This document shows, piece after piece, positions 1 through 6,899 of a stretch of DNA of 15,419 nt. A program made the position numbers and the translations under genes. The stretch is from contig CANLJW010000022.1 in the NCBI GenBank assembly GCA_947491605.1, forward strand, positions 1 through 15,419. The letters are read 5' to 3'. A model generated the notes under the pieces. It saw nothing but the letters and a program-made list of their open reading frames with translations. It did no database searches and was not told the DNA's origin. Source of the stretch: UBA7398 sp947491605. Its GTDB lineage: Bacteria; Actinomycetota; Actinomycetes; Nanopelagicales; Nanopelagicaceae. Numbering within the stretch: the stretch's first letter is position 1; each line of letters begins with the position of its first letter.

Positions 1-2
1 GC

Positions 3-2198
3 CAAGAACTTTCACATCCGGGTGGCGGACTTTCTTCTTATCCGCATCCTCGTTTGATGCCAGATTTTTGGGAGTTTCCCACTGTTTCAATGGGGCTTGG
101 TCCGATCAATGCGGTTTACCAGGCGCGGTTCAATCGTTACCTTCATGGCCGCGGCATAAAAGATACAAGCGATCAACGTGTGTGGGCATTTTTAGGTGAC
201 GGTGAAACTGATGAACCGGAGAGCGTTGCTGCGCTAACTTTAGCGGCTCGCGAAAAATTAGATAATTTAACATTTGTTATTAATTGCAATTTACAACGTT
301 TAGATGGCCCAGTTCGAGGCAATGGCAAAATCATTCAAGAACTTGAAGCGTTATATATTGGTGCTGGTTGGAATGTTATTAAAGTTATTTGGGGACGCGA
401 ATGGGATCCACTATTTGCCGGCGATCGTGAAGGCGCACTTGTTGATTTAATGAATATAACTCCAGATGGCGATTTCCAAACATTTAAAGCTGAAGGTGGC
501 GCTTATGTAAAAGAAAATTTCTTTGGCAGAGATCCGAGAACTGCTGCAATGGTTGCTAATTGGACGCCCGAACAAGTCTGGAACTTAAAGCGCGGCGGCC
601 ATGATTATCGAAAGCTTTACGCTGCATATAAAGCCGCTACTGAACATAAAGATCGGCCAACTGTAATTCTTGCGAAAACTATTAAAGGCTGGACTCTTGG
701 TTCTAACTTTGAAGGGCGTAACTCAACCCATCAAATGAAGAAAATGACCATGGAAAATATCATTGAATTCCGCGATCGCCTTGAAATTCCAATTACAGAT
801 GACAAGCTTGATAAATATTTGCCACCTTATTTCCATCCAGGCGTAGATTCACCAGAATATAAGTACATGATGGAACGTCGAAATGCGCTCGGCGGTTCGA
901 TGCCTAAACGCAGATCAATTTCTAAACCGTTAACACAACCCGCGGATTCAGCTTATGAAGTGGCAAAGCGTGGCTCTGGCCATCAAGAAATCGCCACCAC
1001 GATGGCATTCGTTCGATTACTCAAAGACTTAATTAAAGATGAGGGACTTGGTTCGCGATTTGTGCCAATCATTCCTGACGAAGCTCGCACTTTCGGAATG
1101 GATTCACTTTTTCCTTCACTGAAAATTTACTCACCTCATGGTCAGATGTACACATCGGTGGACCGAGAATTAATGCTTTCTTATAAAGAATCAACTAGCG
1201 GCGTAATTTTGCACGAAGGAATTAACGAAGCTGGATCAGTTGCCTCATTCACTGCAGTGGGAACTTCATACGCAACTCATGATGAACCAATGATTCCGAT
1301 TTACATTTTCTACTCAATGTTTGGTTTCCAGAGAACTGGTGATGCATTTTGGGCTGCAGCCGATCAAATGACACGTGGCTTTGTGATGGGTGCAACTGCG
1401 GGCAGAACGACGCTTAACGGTGAAGGTCTCCAACATGAAGATGGCCACTCGCACTTATTAGCATCCACAAATCCTGCCGTAGTTTCTTATGATCCAGCAT
1501 TTGCTTTTGAAATTGGCCAAATAATGAAAGATGGACTTCGTCGCATGTATGGCCCAAATAGTGAGAACATTTTTTACTATTTAACAATGTATAACGAGCC
1601 TTACCTGCAACCTGCCGAACCCGAAAACCTCGATGTTAACGGCCTATTAAAGGGTATTTATTTATACTCAGAATCCCGTGGTCGAAAGAAGCGACAAGCC
1701 AACATTTTGGCTTCTGGCGTCGCAGTTAATTCCGCAATGAAAGCCCAAAAGTTATTAAAAGATGACTGGGGCGTTAACGCAAATGTATGGTCGGTAACTT
1801 CTTGGAATGAACTGCGCCGTGATGGTTTAGAAGTTGATCGTCATAATTTATTGCACCCAAATAATTTGAAAACTGCGTTTATTACCGACCGGATGAACTC
1901 AGTGAACGGTTCAGTCCTTGCAGTCAGTGATTTCATGCGCGCAGTTCAAGATCAGATTTTGCCATGGGTGCCACAACGATTTGATTCACTCGGCACCGAT
2001 GGTTTTGGCCTCTCGGATACTCGTGGCGCGCTCCGTCGACATTTTAAAGTTGATGCCGAATCAATTGTGGTTGGCGTACTTTCGCAATTAGTTCGAGAAA
2101 AGAAGATTAATAAGAAAGTTATTCAAGCGGCAATCAATAAATATAAACTAGACGATGTTTCTGCAGCAGATCCTGGAAACACTGAAGGCTCCGGCTGA
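3..2198 (+). CDS. aceE: Pyruvate dehydrogenase E1 component, AceE type (5'-partial)
   Basis: Homodimeric-type E1 of the pyruvate dehydrogenase complex: thiamine-diphosphate-dependent decarboxylation of pyruvate and transfer of the acetyl group to the lipoyl arm of E2, in the cytoplasm. The frame is open to the left edge. The 17 codons before the first possible start (TTG at 54) already read family sequence (SHPGGGLSSYPHP), so the gene begins outside the window. About 731 residues are visible; AceE is usually near 890-920, so roughly the first 160-190 are missing. Visible hallmarks are the thiamine-diphosphate/Mg motif GDGETDEP (nt 195-218) continuing to NCNLQRLDGPV, the HEGINEAG segment that carries the catalytic glutamate, LQHEDGHSH with the active-site histidine, and the C-terminal LGTDGFGLSDTR. 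The reading frame is intact to the stop. The stop lies 1 base from the stop of the convergent MFS gene. Identification is very secure. Confidence 0.97.
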   Translation, partial: QELSHPGGGLSSYPHPRLMPDFWEFPTVSMGLGPINAVYQARFNRYLHGRGIKDTSDQRVWAFLGDGETDEPESVAALTLAAREKLDNLTFVINCNLQRLDGPVRGNGKIIQELEALYIGAGWNVIKVIWGREWDPLFAGDREGALVDLMNITPDGDFQTFKAEGGAYVKENFFGRDPRTAAMVANWTPEQVWNLKRGGHDYRKLYAAYKAATEHKDRPTVILAKTIKGWTLGSNFEGRNSTHQMKKMTMENIIEFRDRLEIPITDDKLDKYLPPYFHPGVDSPEYKYMMERRNALGGSMPKRRSISKPLTQPADSAYEVAKRGSGHQEIATTMAFVRLLKDLIKDEGLGSRFVPIIPDEARTFGMDSLFPSLKIYSPHGQMYTSVDRELMLSYKESTSGVILHEGINEAGSVASFTAVGTSYATHDEPMIPIYIFYSMFGFQRTGDAFWAAADQMTRGFVMGATAGRTTLNGEGLQHEDGHSHLLASTNPAVVSYDPAFAFEIGQIMKDGLRRMYGPNSENIFYYLTMYNEPYLQPAEPENLDVNGLLKGIYLYSESRGRKKRQANILASGVAVNSAMKAQKLLKDDWGVNANVWSVTSWNELRRDGLEVDRHNLLHPNNLKTAFITDRMNSVNGSVLAVSDFMRAVQDQILPWVPQRFDSLGTDGFGLSDTRGALRRHFKVDAESIVVGVLSQLVREKKINKKVIQAAINKYKLDDVSAADPGNTEGSG

Positions 2199-2199
2199 G

Positions 2200-3396
2200 T
2201 TAAGCCTTGCCGGCAGCAGCGAAGAAAGTTACTGCCGCCAACATTAGGGCTGGAATCACTAACATCAAAGGCAACCCGATTAGGTGGATAGTCCAGGCAA
2301 GTACAACTCGAACTGCAAAGTTCAATATCTGATTTAGGGCACCGATTTCGGCAACAATTACGCCACTTGGTCGATCGCTTCTACGGCCAGCAATTGCTAG
2401 GAAGAGCGGCCCTAAGAATGAAATCCCAACGCCACCAACTAGAAAAGCGAAAACTACGATTGCAAAACCCAATAATTGATGGTTTTTGGATACCAAATAA
2501 CCGGTGTACATAAAAATCGAAAAAGTTAAACCCCCAACAAGTGGAAAAATCCTAATTAACCGCTGCTCTGACCAACGTTTAGAGAGCGGCCCAAATGAAA
2601 TTCTTCCAAAAATCATGCCGCCCATAAAAAAGATATATGGCAGCACCGCTAGCGATGCGTTTACGCCAATTTCTTCACGAGCAAAAATTGAACCCCAGTC
2701 GCCGAGCATAGTTTCTAAAGTTTGTGAACAAAGCACTGCGATGCTGATGAACCAATCAATTTTGAAGGATTTCGCCATATCTTTAAGCGTTACTACTCCA
2801 TCCGAATCTGTGATTTCCCTACCTTGTAATAGGACATTTCGCAGTAAATAAATTACAAAGATCGTCACAATAAAATCTACGGTTACTAAAGTATCAACGT
2901 GCCAAGTGATTGGAATCCTCCGCGCAACGAGCGATGCGACGATTGCGCTACCGAGCGCACCCGCGGTCCAGAATCCATGCATAAACGGGATTATGGTTTG
3001 GCCACTATCTTTTTGACGATGAAAAGCTTGGGCATTTACCGCAATGTGATAGCTGGACCAAGATGCACCACAGATCAAATTTAGGATTAAATAAATAACA
3101 GGATTGTGTAGATGCACCATGATTGCGAGCGTTCCATACATCGTTATTGTGGAGAAAACTAAGACTGATCTCACGCCGATCCGATGCACGATGTGTCCCA
3201 TAGTTAAGAGACTTACCAGGGCGCCGATTGAGCCAGAACTTAAAAGCAATCCGAAAGTACCGTTGCTAACTCCTAAATTGTATTTAATATCAGGCATGCG
3301 CGGGGCAAGTGTCATAACGCCAAAACCAAATAAACCAAACATTGCTGCTAAGGCTTGCTTTTCGGCACGGCCCATTTCTTTAGTATGTTTTATCAA
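2200..3396 (-). CDS. MFS transporter, about 12 TM
   Basis: Major facilitator superfamily permease of 398 residues, the usual size, with about twelve hydrophobic segments. A motif-A-like loop after TM2 (GHIVHRIGVR, residues 67-76) and a matching GRISFGPLSKR loop in the second half mark the two pseudo-repeats. Proton- or ion-coupled transport across the cytoplasmic membrane is expected; the substrate cannot be read from the sequence. Start: the TTG used here overlaps the TGA of the upstream thioredoxin-like gene in a 4-base TTGA, typical of translational coupling. An ATG at 3375 (seven codons in, MGRAEK) is an equally possible start, and neither has a convincing Shine-Dalgarno sequence. It is the last gene of the meaB operon. 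Whether it is functionally linked to MeaB is unknown. Confidence 0.85.
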   Translation of the reverse strand: MIKHTKEMGRAEKQALAAMFGLFGFGVMTLAPRMPDIKYNLGVSNGTFGLLLSSGSIGALVSLLTMGHIVHRIGVRSVLVFSTITMYGTLAIMVHLHNPVIYLILNLICGASWSSYHIAVNAQAFHRQKDSGQTIIPFMHGFWTAGALGSAIVASLVARRIPITWHVDTLVTVDFIVTIFVIYLLRNVLLQGREITDSDGVVTLKDMAKSFKIDWFISIAVLCSQTLETMLGDWGSIFAREEIGVNASLAVLPYIFFMGGMIFGRISFGPLSKRWSEQRLIRIFPLVGGLTFSIFMYTGYLVSKNHQLLGFAIVVFAFLVGGVGISFLGPLFLAIAGRRSDRPSGVIVAEIGALNQILNFAVRVVLAWTIHLIGLPLMLVIPALMLAAVTFFAAAGKA

Positions 3397-4292
3397 AATA
3401 ACGCACTTGCTAGCGCACTACGCGCTTTAATTAAAATAGGGTCCATTGGGTCAACGAGTGAAAACAATGCAAGTAAATGATCTTTAGCGCGCTTCTTATC
3501 GTCACTATCTGAAATTTTAATTGCATTGATTAAACGATTGAAGCCACTTTCATAATTTCCGCCAGCAACTTCAACATCGGCAGCCTGAATTTGTACTTCT
3601 AGATTGGTTGGATCTGCAGCAGCGCTTGCCAGAATGGTTGCGCTATCCAAATTAGAAATTCGAACCATCAATTCGCATTGAGCTAGTCCAATTTGAGCTA
3701 ACTTCTCAACCGGTTTCCGAGAAAGCCATTTCTTATAAGAAAGCGCAGCTAGGGGGTAATCGCCTTTTTCTAGAGCCGCCATTGCTTCTAGCTCTTCTGG
3801 CTCCATCACTGGTTCGGCCGGTTCGCTGGTTGCCGAAGCGCCTTTAATCTTTAGCCCTTTTTGAGCAGCTAGCTCCAACACTTTATTTAATACTGCTCGA
3901 AGTTGTGGCTCTGGATGTGGTGCATCAAAAAGTGGCACGCCTTGCTCTTGAATTAACGCAATTCCAAATGGCAACGCTTGAACTTGAAGTGCATTTGCCA
4001 TCTCTGGATATTTATCAAGATTTACACTTCCCAAACGCCAAGTTCCACCATCGTTTGCTGCTAATTTATTAAGTATTTCTAAGACTTGAACCGACTCCGG
4101 CATCCGCGCTGACCAGGCTAAAAGAACTACTGGGGTTGAGTTTGAAACGCTTACAAAATCTCTGACTAAATTTTCTGGAGTAGCCTCAATCGCTATACCT
4201 GGTTGAGTTGGAGTTGAATTTGCAGCTGGTTTTTTTAGCGAAGTTAGATCGAAAGCTCTACCAAAATTTTGTGACAAATTAGGGGTACTCAC
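3393..4292 (-). CDS. Thioredoxin-fold/TPR-like protein (YbbN/CnoX-like), no CXXC
   Basis: 299-residue cytoplasmic protein with the actinobacterial YbbN-like layout: an N-terminal GRAFDLTSLKKP stretch (11-22), a thioredoxin fold (about 35-145) and a C-terminal helical TPR-like half (about 165-299). In the thioredoxin fold, strand PVVLLAW (54-60) leads into SARMPES, where active thioredoxins have WCxxC. The cis-proline loop (ALPFG, Pro108) is kept. Without cysteines it cannot do dithiol-disulfide exchange, so a chaperone or scaffold role is more likely; this is inference from YbbN/CnoX. Start GTG at 4292 has an AGGA Shine-Dalgarno 7 bases upstream. It follows meaB by 14 bases and overlaps the MFS start by 4, so the three genes form one operon. 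From memory, a homologue (Rv1324) sits near mce in M. tuberculosis. Confidence 0.85.
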   Translation of the reverse strand: MSTPNLSQNFGRAFDLTSLKKPAANSTPTQPGIAIEATPENLVRDFVSVSNSTPVVLLAWSARMPESVQVLEILNKLAANDGGTWRLGSVNLDKYPEMANALQVQALPFGIALIQEQGVPLFDAPHPEPQLRAVLNKVLELAAQKGLKIKGASATSEPAEPVMEPEELEAMAALEKGDYPLAALSYKKWLSRKPVEKLAQIGLAQCELMVRISNLDSATILASAAADPTNLEVQIQAADVEVAGGNYESGFNRLINAIKISDSDDKKRAKDHLLALFSLVDPMDPILIKARSALASALF

Positions 4293-4306
4293 CCGCTAAT
4301 CCTATT

Positions 4307-5107
4307 TCAATTTTTTGAACGACGATAATTTAAATGGCTATGAATTGCATCTAAAACGGCACTTGCGCCAGATTCATTCTCCATGGAGCCAATTAATACT
4401 GGTGGTTTCCAATTTGGGTCTTTCGCTGATAACGCAAGTGAGCGTTCCACCTCTCTGGCAACCTCTTCTGCGCCACCACGATCTTCCTTATTTATTAAAT
4501 AAACATCACCTATCTCCATAACACCTGCTTTTGCAGCTTGGATGCCATCGCCCATTCCGGGGGCTAAAACCACCATCACAGTATCGGCATGACGCATCAC
4601 TTCAATTTCGCTCTGCCCAACACCTACTGTTTCGATAATTACATTGTCAAAGCCAGCAACTGCCAAAATATAAACGACAGAATCAGTTGCATTCGATAAT
4701 CCACCAAGTGCACCGCGTGTTGCCAATGATCTTATAAAAACTTTTTTATCTGAAAAATGATGTGTCAATCTAATTCGATCACCAAGTAGTGCACCACCAG
4801 TAATTGCAGATGATGGATCAATTGCGACTATTGCAACCGATTCTCCATTCTTACGGATTAAATTAATTAGCGCATTCGTGGTTGTAGATTTTCCAACGCC
4901 AGGGCTGCCAGTTATTCCGATAATTGGCGGTGACTTCGCTGGTTCTCCCAATAATGGTTTGAGTTCTGAAACCACCAATTCGAAATCTTCCACAAGCGAT
5001 GCAGCTTTAGCGATAATTCGTTGATCACCAATTCGAATATCGGCAGTGAACTTTGCGATGGATTTAAGCGCACTTTCTCGTGTCGCTGGTTTGTCTGGGC
5101 TGGCCAT
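4307..5107 (-). CDS. meaB: MeaB/ArgK-family G3E GTPase, C-terminally short
   Basis: P-loop GTPase that guards methylmalonyl-CoA mutase: it gates adenosylcobalamin loading and protects the enzyme from inactivation. Walker A GITGSPGVGKST (residues 64-75 from the ATG used here), IDPSS (96-100), the switch segment ETVGVGQSE (159-167) and the base-recognition motif NKED (206-209) are all present. I chose the ATG at 5107 (MASPDKPATR) over the one at 5158, because 5158 would run through the divergent mce start and because a -10 hexamer TATCGT lies 7 bases before 5107. The protein is 266 residues; family members are usually about 320-330. It stops just after the G domain, at LNYRRSKN, so the C-terminal dimerisation arm known from MeaB structures seems absent. 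It is first in an operon with the thioredoxin-like and MFS genes and divergent from mce, which fits the same pathway. Confidence 0.93.
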   Translation of the reverse strand: MASPDKPATRESALKSIAKFTADIRIGDQRIIAKAASLVEDFELVVSELKPLLGEPAKSPPIIGITGSPGVGKSTTTNALINLIRKNGESVAIVAIDPSSAITGGALLGDRIRLTHHFSDKKVFIRSLATRGALGGLSNATDSVVYILAVAGFDNVIIETVGVGQSEIEVMRHADTVMVVLAPGMGDGIQAAKAGVMEIGDVYLINKEDRGGAEEVAREVERSLALSAKDPNWKPPVLIGSMENESGASAVLDAIHSHLNYRRSKN

Positions 5108-5113
5108 ACCTGA

Positions 5114-5119
5114 CACGAT
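5114..5119 (+). promoter_or_regulatory. Candidate -10 box of mce
   Basis: Reads CACGAT, ending 7 bases before the mce GTG at 5127. It keeps the A at position 2 and T at position 6, the most important -10 bases, but lacks the first T. The weakest of the candidate leaderless promoters here. Confidence 0.4.
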
Positions 5120-5120
5120 A
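5115..5120 (-). promoter_or_regulatory. Predicted -10 box of meaB (leaderless)
   Basis: Reads TATCGT on the minus strand, fitting TANNNT, and ends 7 bases before the meaB ATG at 5107. Transcription would start at or next to the start codon. It overlaps the opposite-strand -10 candidate of mce by five of six bases. No clear -35 element. Confidence 0.6.
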
Positions 5121-5126
5121 CGACAT

Positions 5127-5570
5127 GTGAACCAATCAAGTGCGCATCTGGATGGCATCCCCGGGCTTGTCGGAATCGATCATGTTGGAATTGCGGTCGA
5201 AAATCTGGATTCAGCAATTGAGTTCTATGCCACACATTTTGGCGCAGTACTTACGCATCGCGAAACCAATAGCAAACAACTAGTCGAAGAGGCGATGATA
5301 CAAATTGGCAATTCGACCATTCAACTTTTAGCAGCAACCGACCCTGCATCTACAATCGCTAAATTCATCGCAAAAAGTGGCGTTGGAATCCAACAACTCG
5401 CTTACCGTGTTACAGATATTTCAGCTGCAGTTGCAGCGGCTCGGTCGCTGGGAATTCGAGTTCTATATGAAGATGAACAAATTGGCACTGCTGGAGCAAA
5501 AATAAATTTTTTACATCCAAAAGATTGTGGCGGCGTTTTAATCGAATTAGTTGAACCGGTTAAGAAGTAA
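5127..5570 (+). CDS. mce: Methylmalonyl-CoA epimerase
   Basis: Interconverts (2S)- and (2R)-methylmalonyl-CoA, linking propionyl-CoA carboxylase to the B12-dependent mutase. It is a single-chain vicinal-oxygen-chelate protein of 147 residues, normal size, built from two beta-alpha-beta-beta-beta halves. Metal-site positions: His19 in GIDHVGIAV, Gln66 in TIQLL, and Glu140 in VLIELVEP. The third-ligand position, usually His in GVHHIAF, reads GIQQLAY, so Gln90 replaces His. From memory this QQ form is common in actinobacterial epimerases, so I do not take it as loss of function. GTG at 5127 is preferred because longer frames overlap meaB; the preceding -10-like CACGAT (5114-5119) would give a leaderless message. 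The stop directly abuts the stop of the convergent DUF4032 gene. Confidence 0.93.
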   Translation: MNQSSAHLDGIPGLVGIDHVGIAVENLDSAIEFYATHFGAVLTHRETNSKQLVEEAMIQIGNSTIQLLAATDPASTIAKFIAKSGVGIQQLAYRVTDISAAVAAARSLGIRVLYEDEQIGTAGAKINFLHPKDCGGVLIELVEPVKK

Positions 5571-6815
5571 TCAACTTTTAACGCTCACGCCAGAATCCAT
5601 TCGGTATGGCAAAATCAAATTCATATAATCTGCAGTTGCAAAATCTAATCCAACATCTTTCCCAGCTTTCTCACCCAAATACCATCGGTGTTCCAAAACT
5701 TCATGAAAAATTTGGGCATTTTCAACTCGGCCTTTTAAGTTCTCTGGAACTTGGCTAATAACTTTTTCGAAAACCTCAGTTAACCATCGCTTGATGGTCT
5801 CTTCTCGTGGCGGCCTTGGCTTTTCTTCGCGCGATCTAAATCGATCGTAAGATGCGAGTAAGCGTTTGGCTTGCAACTCTTCGGTTTCTAAACCAATTAA
5901 TTCTCGCAACCGTTGTTTGTGATAGCCCGGTGCTACTAACTTTGGTTGAAAATTTAAAGCTTGTTTTTCACCATCGAGGGAAATTTCAACTTCTTCCACA
6001 GCAAACCCTAAATCTTGGAGCGAGCGCATCGCTCGCTCTACTGCATGGCGATCACTTGGATCTAATACTTGTGGCTCTTTTAGCACTTTCCAGAGCCGGT
6101 GGTAGCGCCGGATTACACCTTCGCTCGCCCGAATTGGGTCCATGCCTGCATGAAGCACGCCAGCAATCGCTAAATCCTCTAACTCGGCAGCGACATTAAA
6201 TTGCGCAATCTCTAAATCATGTTTGCGTTGGCCATTGCTTAAAGATTTTTGGAATTCACCAGTTTCAGCATCCACTAAATACGCGGCATAACCTTCAGCA
6301 TCACGGCGAAAGAGCGTATTGGAGAGCGAGCAATCTCCCCACCAAAAACCTAAAAGGTGGAGCCGAACTAGTAAGAGCGCCAAAGCGTTAGCCATATTTA
6401 TAATTTCGGAGTCGGATAAGTTGGTGCTAAGAATTACCCGATACGGAAGTGAATACGGTAAAAATCTTGTAACTAAAGTGCAGGGAAGTTCCTCGCCACT
6501 TTTATCCAATCTGCCTTCAACCACCGCAATAGGTCCCACAGATGGTGCATTTCGTTTTATCAACTCGCGCAAAATTAAATATTCACGATTTGCAAACTCT
6601 TCTACAGTTTCCTTAACTGCATAAATTTCACTATCGGGATCGTTGCTAGATCTAACAAGTCGAACGATATGGCGGGATATACCTCTTTGATTTGTTAGCG
6701 TTGGATCCTCGGGCCACTCTTCTAGCGGCGTAGACCAAGGCAGTGATGCGAGCGCGCCAATCTCATCGCCCAACCCTGTGATTCGCAATCCCGATTTAGC
6801 CGCTGCCATAGCCAT
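5571..6815 (-). CDS. DUF4032 kinase-like protein
   Basis: 414-residue cytoplasmic protein of the conserved but uncharacterised actinobacterial DUF4032 family. The N-terminal half has a protein-kinase-like fold signature: Lys68 in IYAVKET (ATP lysine), Glu78 in the following helix, GDCSLSNTLF (160-169; Asp161 as the catalytic-loop aspartate, Asn166 as metal ligand) and VDAETGEF (181-188; Asp182 in the DFG position). Phosphotransfer is therefore possible, but the substrate is unknown. The C-terminal half (about 200-414) is the DUF4032 part, charged and helical. Start: ATG 6815 (MAMAAAK) or ATG 6809; no strong ribosome site. A 9-bp GC-rich inverted repeat lies within the gene at 6018-6038. The stop abuts the mce stop with no gap. 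Confidence 0.88.
   Translation of the reverse strand: MAMAAAKSGLRITGLGDEIGALASLPWSTPLEEWPEDPTLTNQRGISRHIVRLVRSSNDPDSEIYAVKETVEEFANREYLILRELIKRNAPSVGPIAVVEGRLDKSGEELPCTLVTRFLPYSLPYRVILSTNLSDSEIINMANALALLLVRLHLLGFWWGDCSLSNTLFRRDAEGYAAYLVDAETGEFQKSLSNGQRKHDLEIAQFNVAAELEDLAIAGVLHAGMDPIRASEGVIRRYHRLWKVLKEPQVLDPSDRHAVERAMRSLQDLGFAVEEVEISLDGEKQALNFQPKLVAPGYHKQRLRELIGLETEELQAKRLLASYDRFRSREEKPRPPREETIKRWLTEVFEKVISQVPENLKGRVENAQIFHEVLEHRWYLGEKAGKDVGLDFATADYMNLILPYRMDSGVSVKS
6018..6038. repeat. 9-bp GC-rich inverted repeat inside the DUF4032 gene
   Basis: Perfect arms GAGCGAGCG and CGCTCGCTC separated by three bases, within codons for ERAMRSL. It could form a stable mRNA hairpin. No U-tract follows on either strand, so it is not a standard terminator. 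Confidence 0.6.
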
Positions 6816-6886
6816 ATTCTCTCTGATAATTGTGAACGGCGCGTTACATTAAAGGGTAGTTACGGCGATAACTGAAAATCCACCAT

Positions 6887-6897
6887 TTAGAATAGCG
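6887..6897 (+). repeat. TTAGAATAGCG promoter block, copy 1
   Basis: Exact 11-base match to 10531-10541. In both places it places TAGAAT 6 bases before the ATG of a membrane-transport gene, so it is a shared promoter core rather than a random repeat. Confidence 0.7.
6888..6893 (+). promoter_or_regulatory. Predicted -10 box of AI-2E family gene (leaderless)
   Basis: TAGAAT, 6 bases before the ATG at 6900, inside the 11-base block TTAGAATAGCG (6887-6897) that recurs before the ABC exporter. The opposite strand reads TATTCT at 6889-6894, so a minus-strand transcript could start near 6881. That transcript could supply the DUF4032 gene with a leader of about 66 bases. Confidence 0.65.
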
Positions 6898-6899
6898 CT

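Noticed and set aside
54..59. TTG/ATG at 54-59 as the start of aceE
   Set aside because: The frame stays open upstream to the window edge and the upstream codons read conserved AceE sequence, so the true start is outside the window.
2504..2851. Open frames opposite the MFS gene (also opposite the aldehyde dehydrogenase at 9152-9520 and the ABC permease at 11739-12083)
   Set aside because: They are antisense to clearly real genes, have no recognisable protein features and no start signals; they are by-products of codon use.
5046..5126. N-terminal extension of mce from the GTG at 5046
   Set aside because: It would overlap the meaB N-terminus on the other strand and resembles no epimerase N-terminus.
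5385..5402. Loss of the metal-ligand His in mce (GIQQLAY instead of GVHHIAF)
   Set aside because: From memory the QQ form is usual in actinobacterial epimerases, and glutamine can ligate the metal, so it is not evidence of an inactive or new enzyme.
6858..6873. AGTTA-N6-TAACT inverted repeat as an operator before the AI-2E family gene
   Set aside because: Five-base arms in an 84-base gap are expected about once by chance, and there is no second copy.
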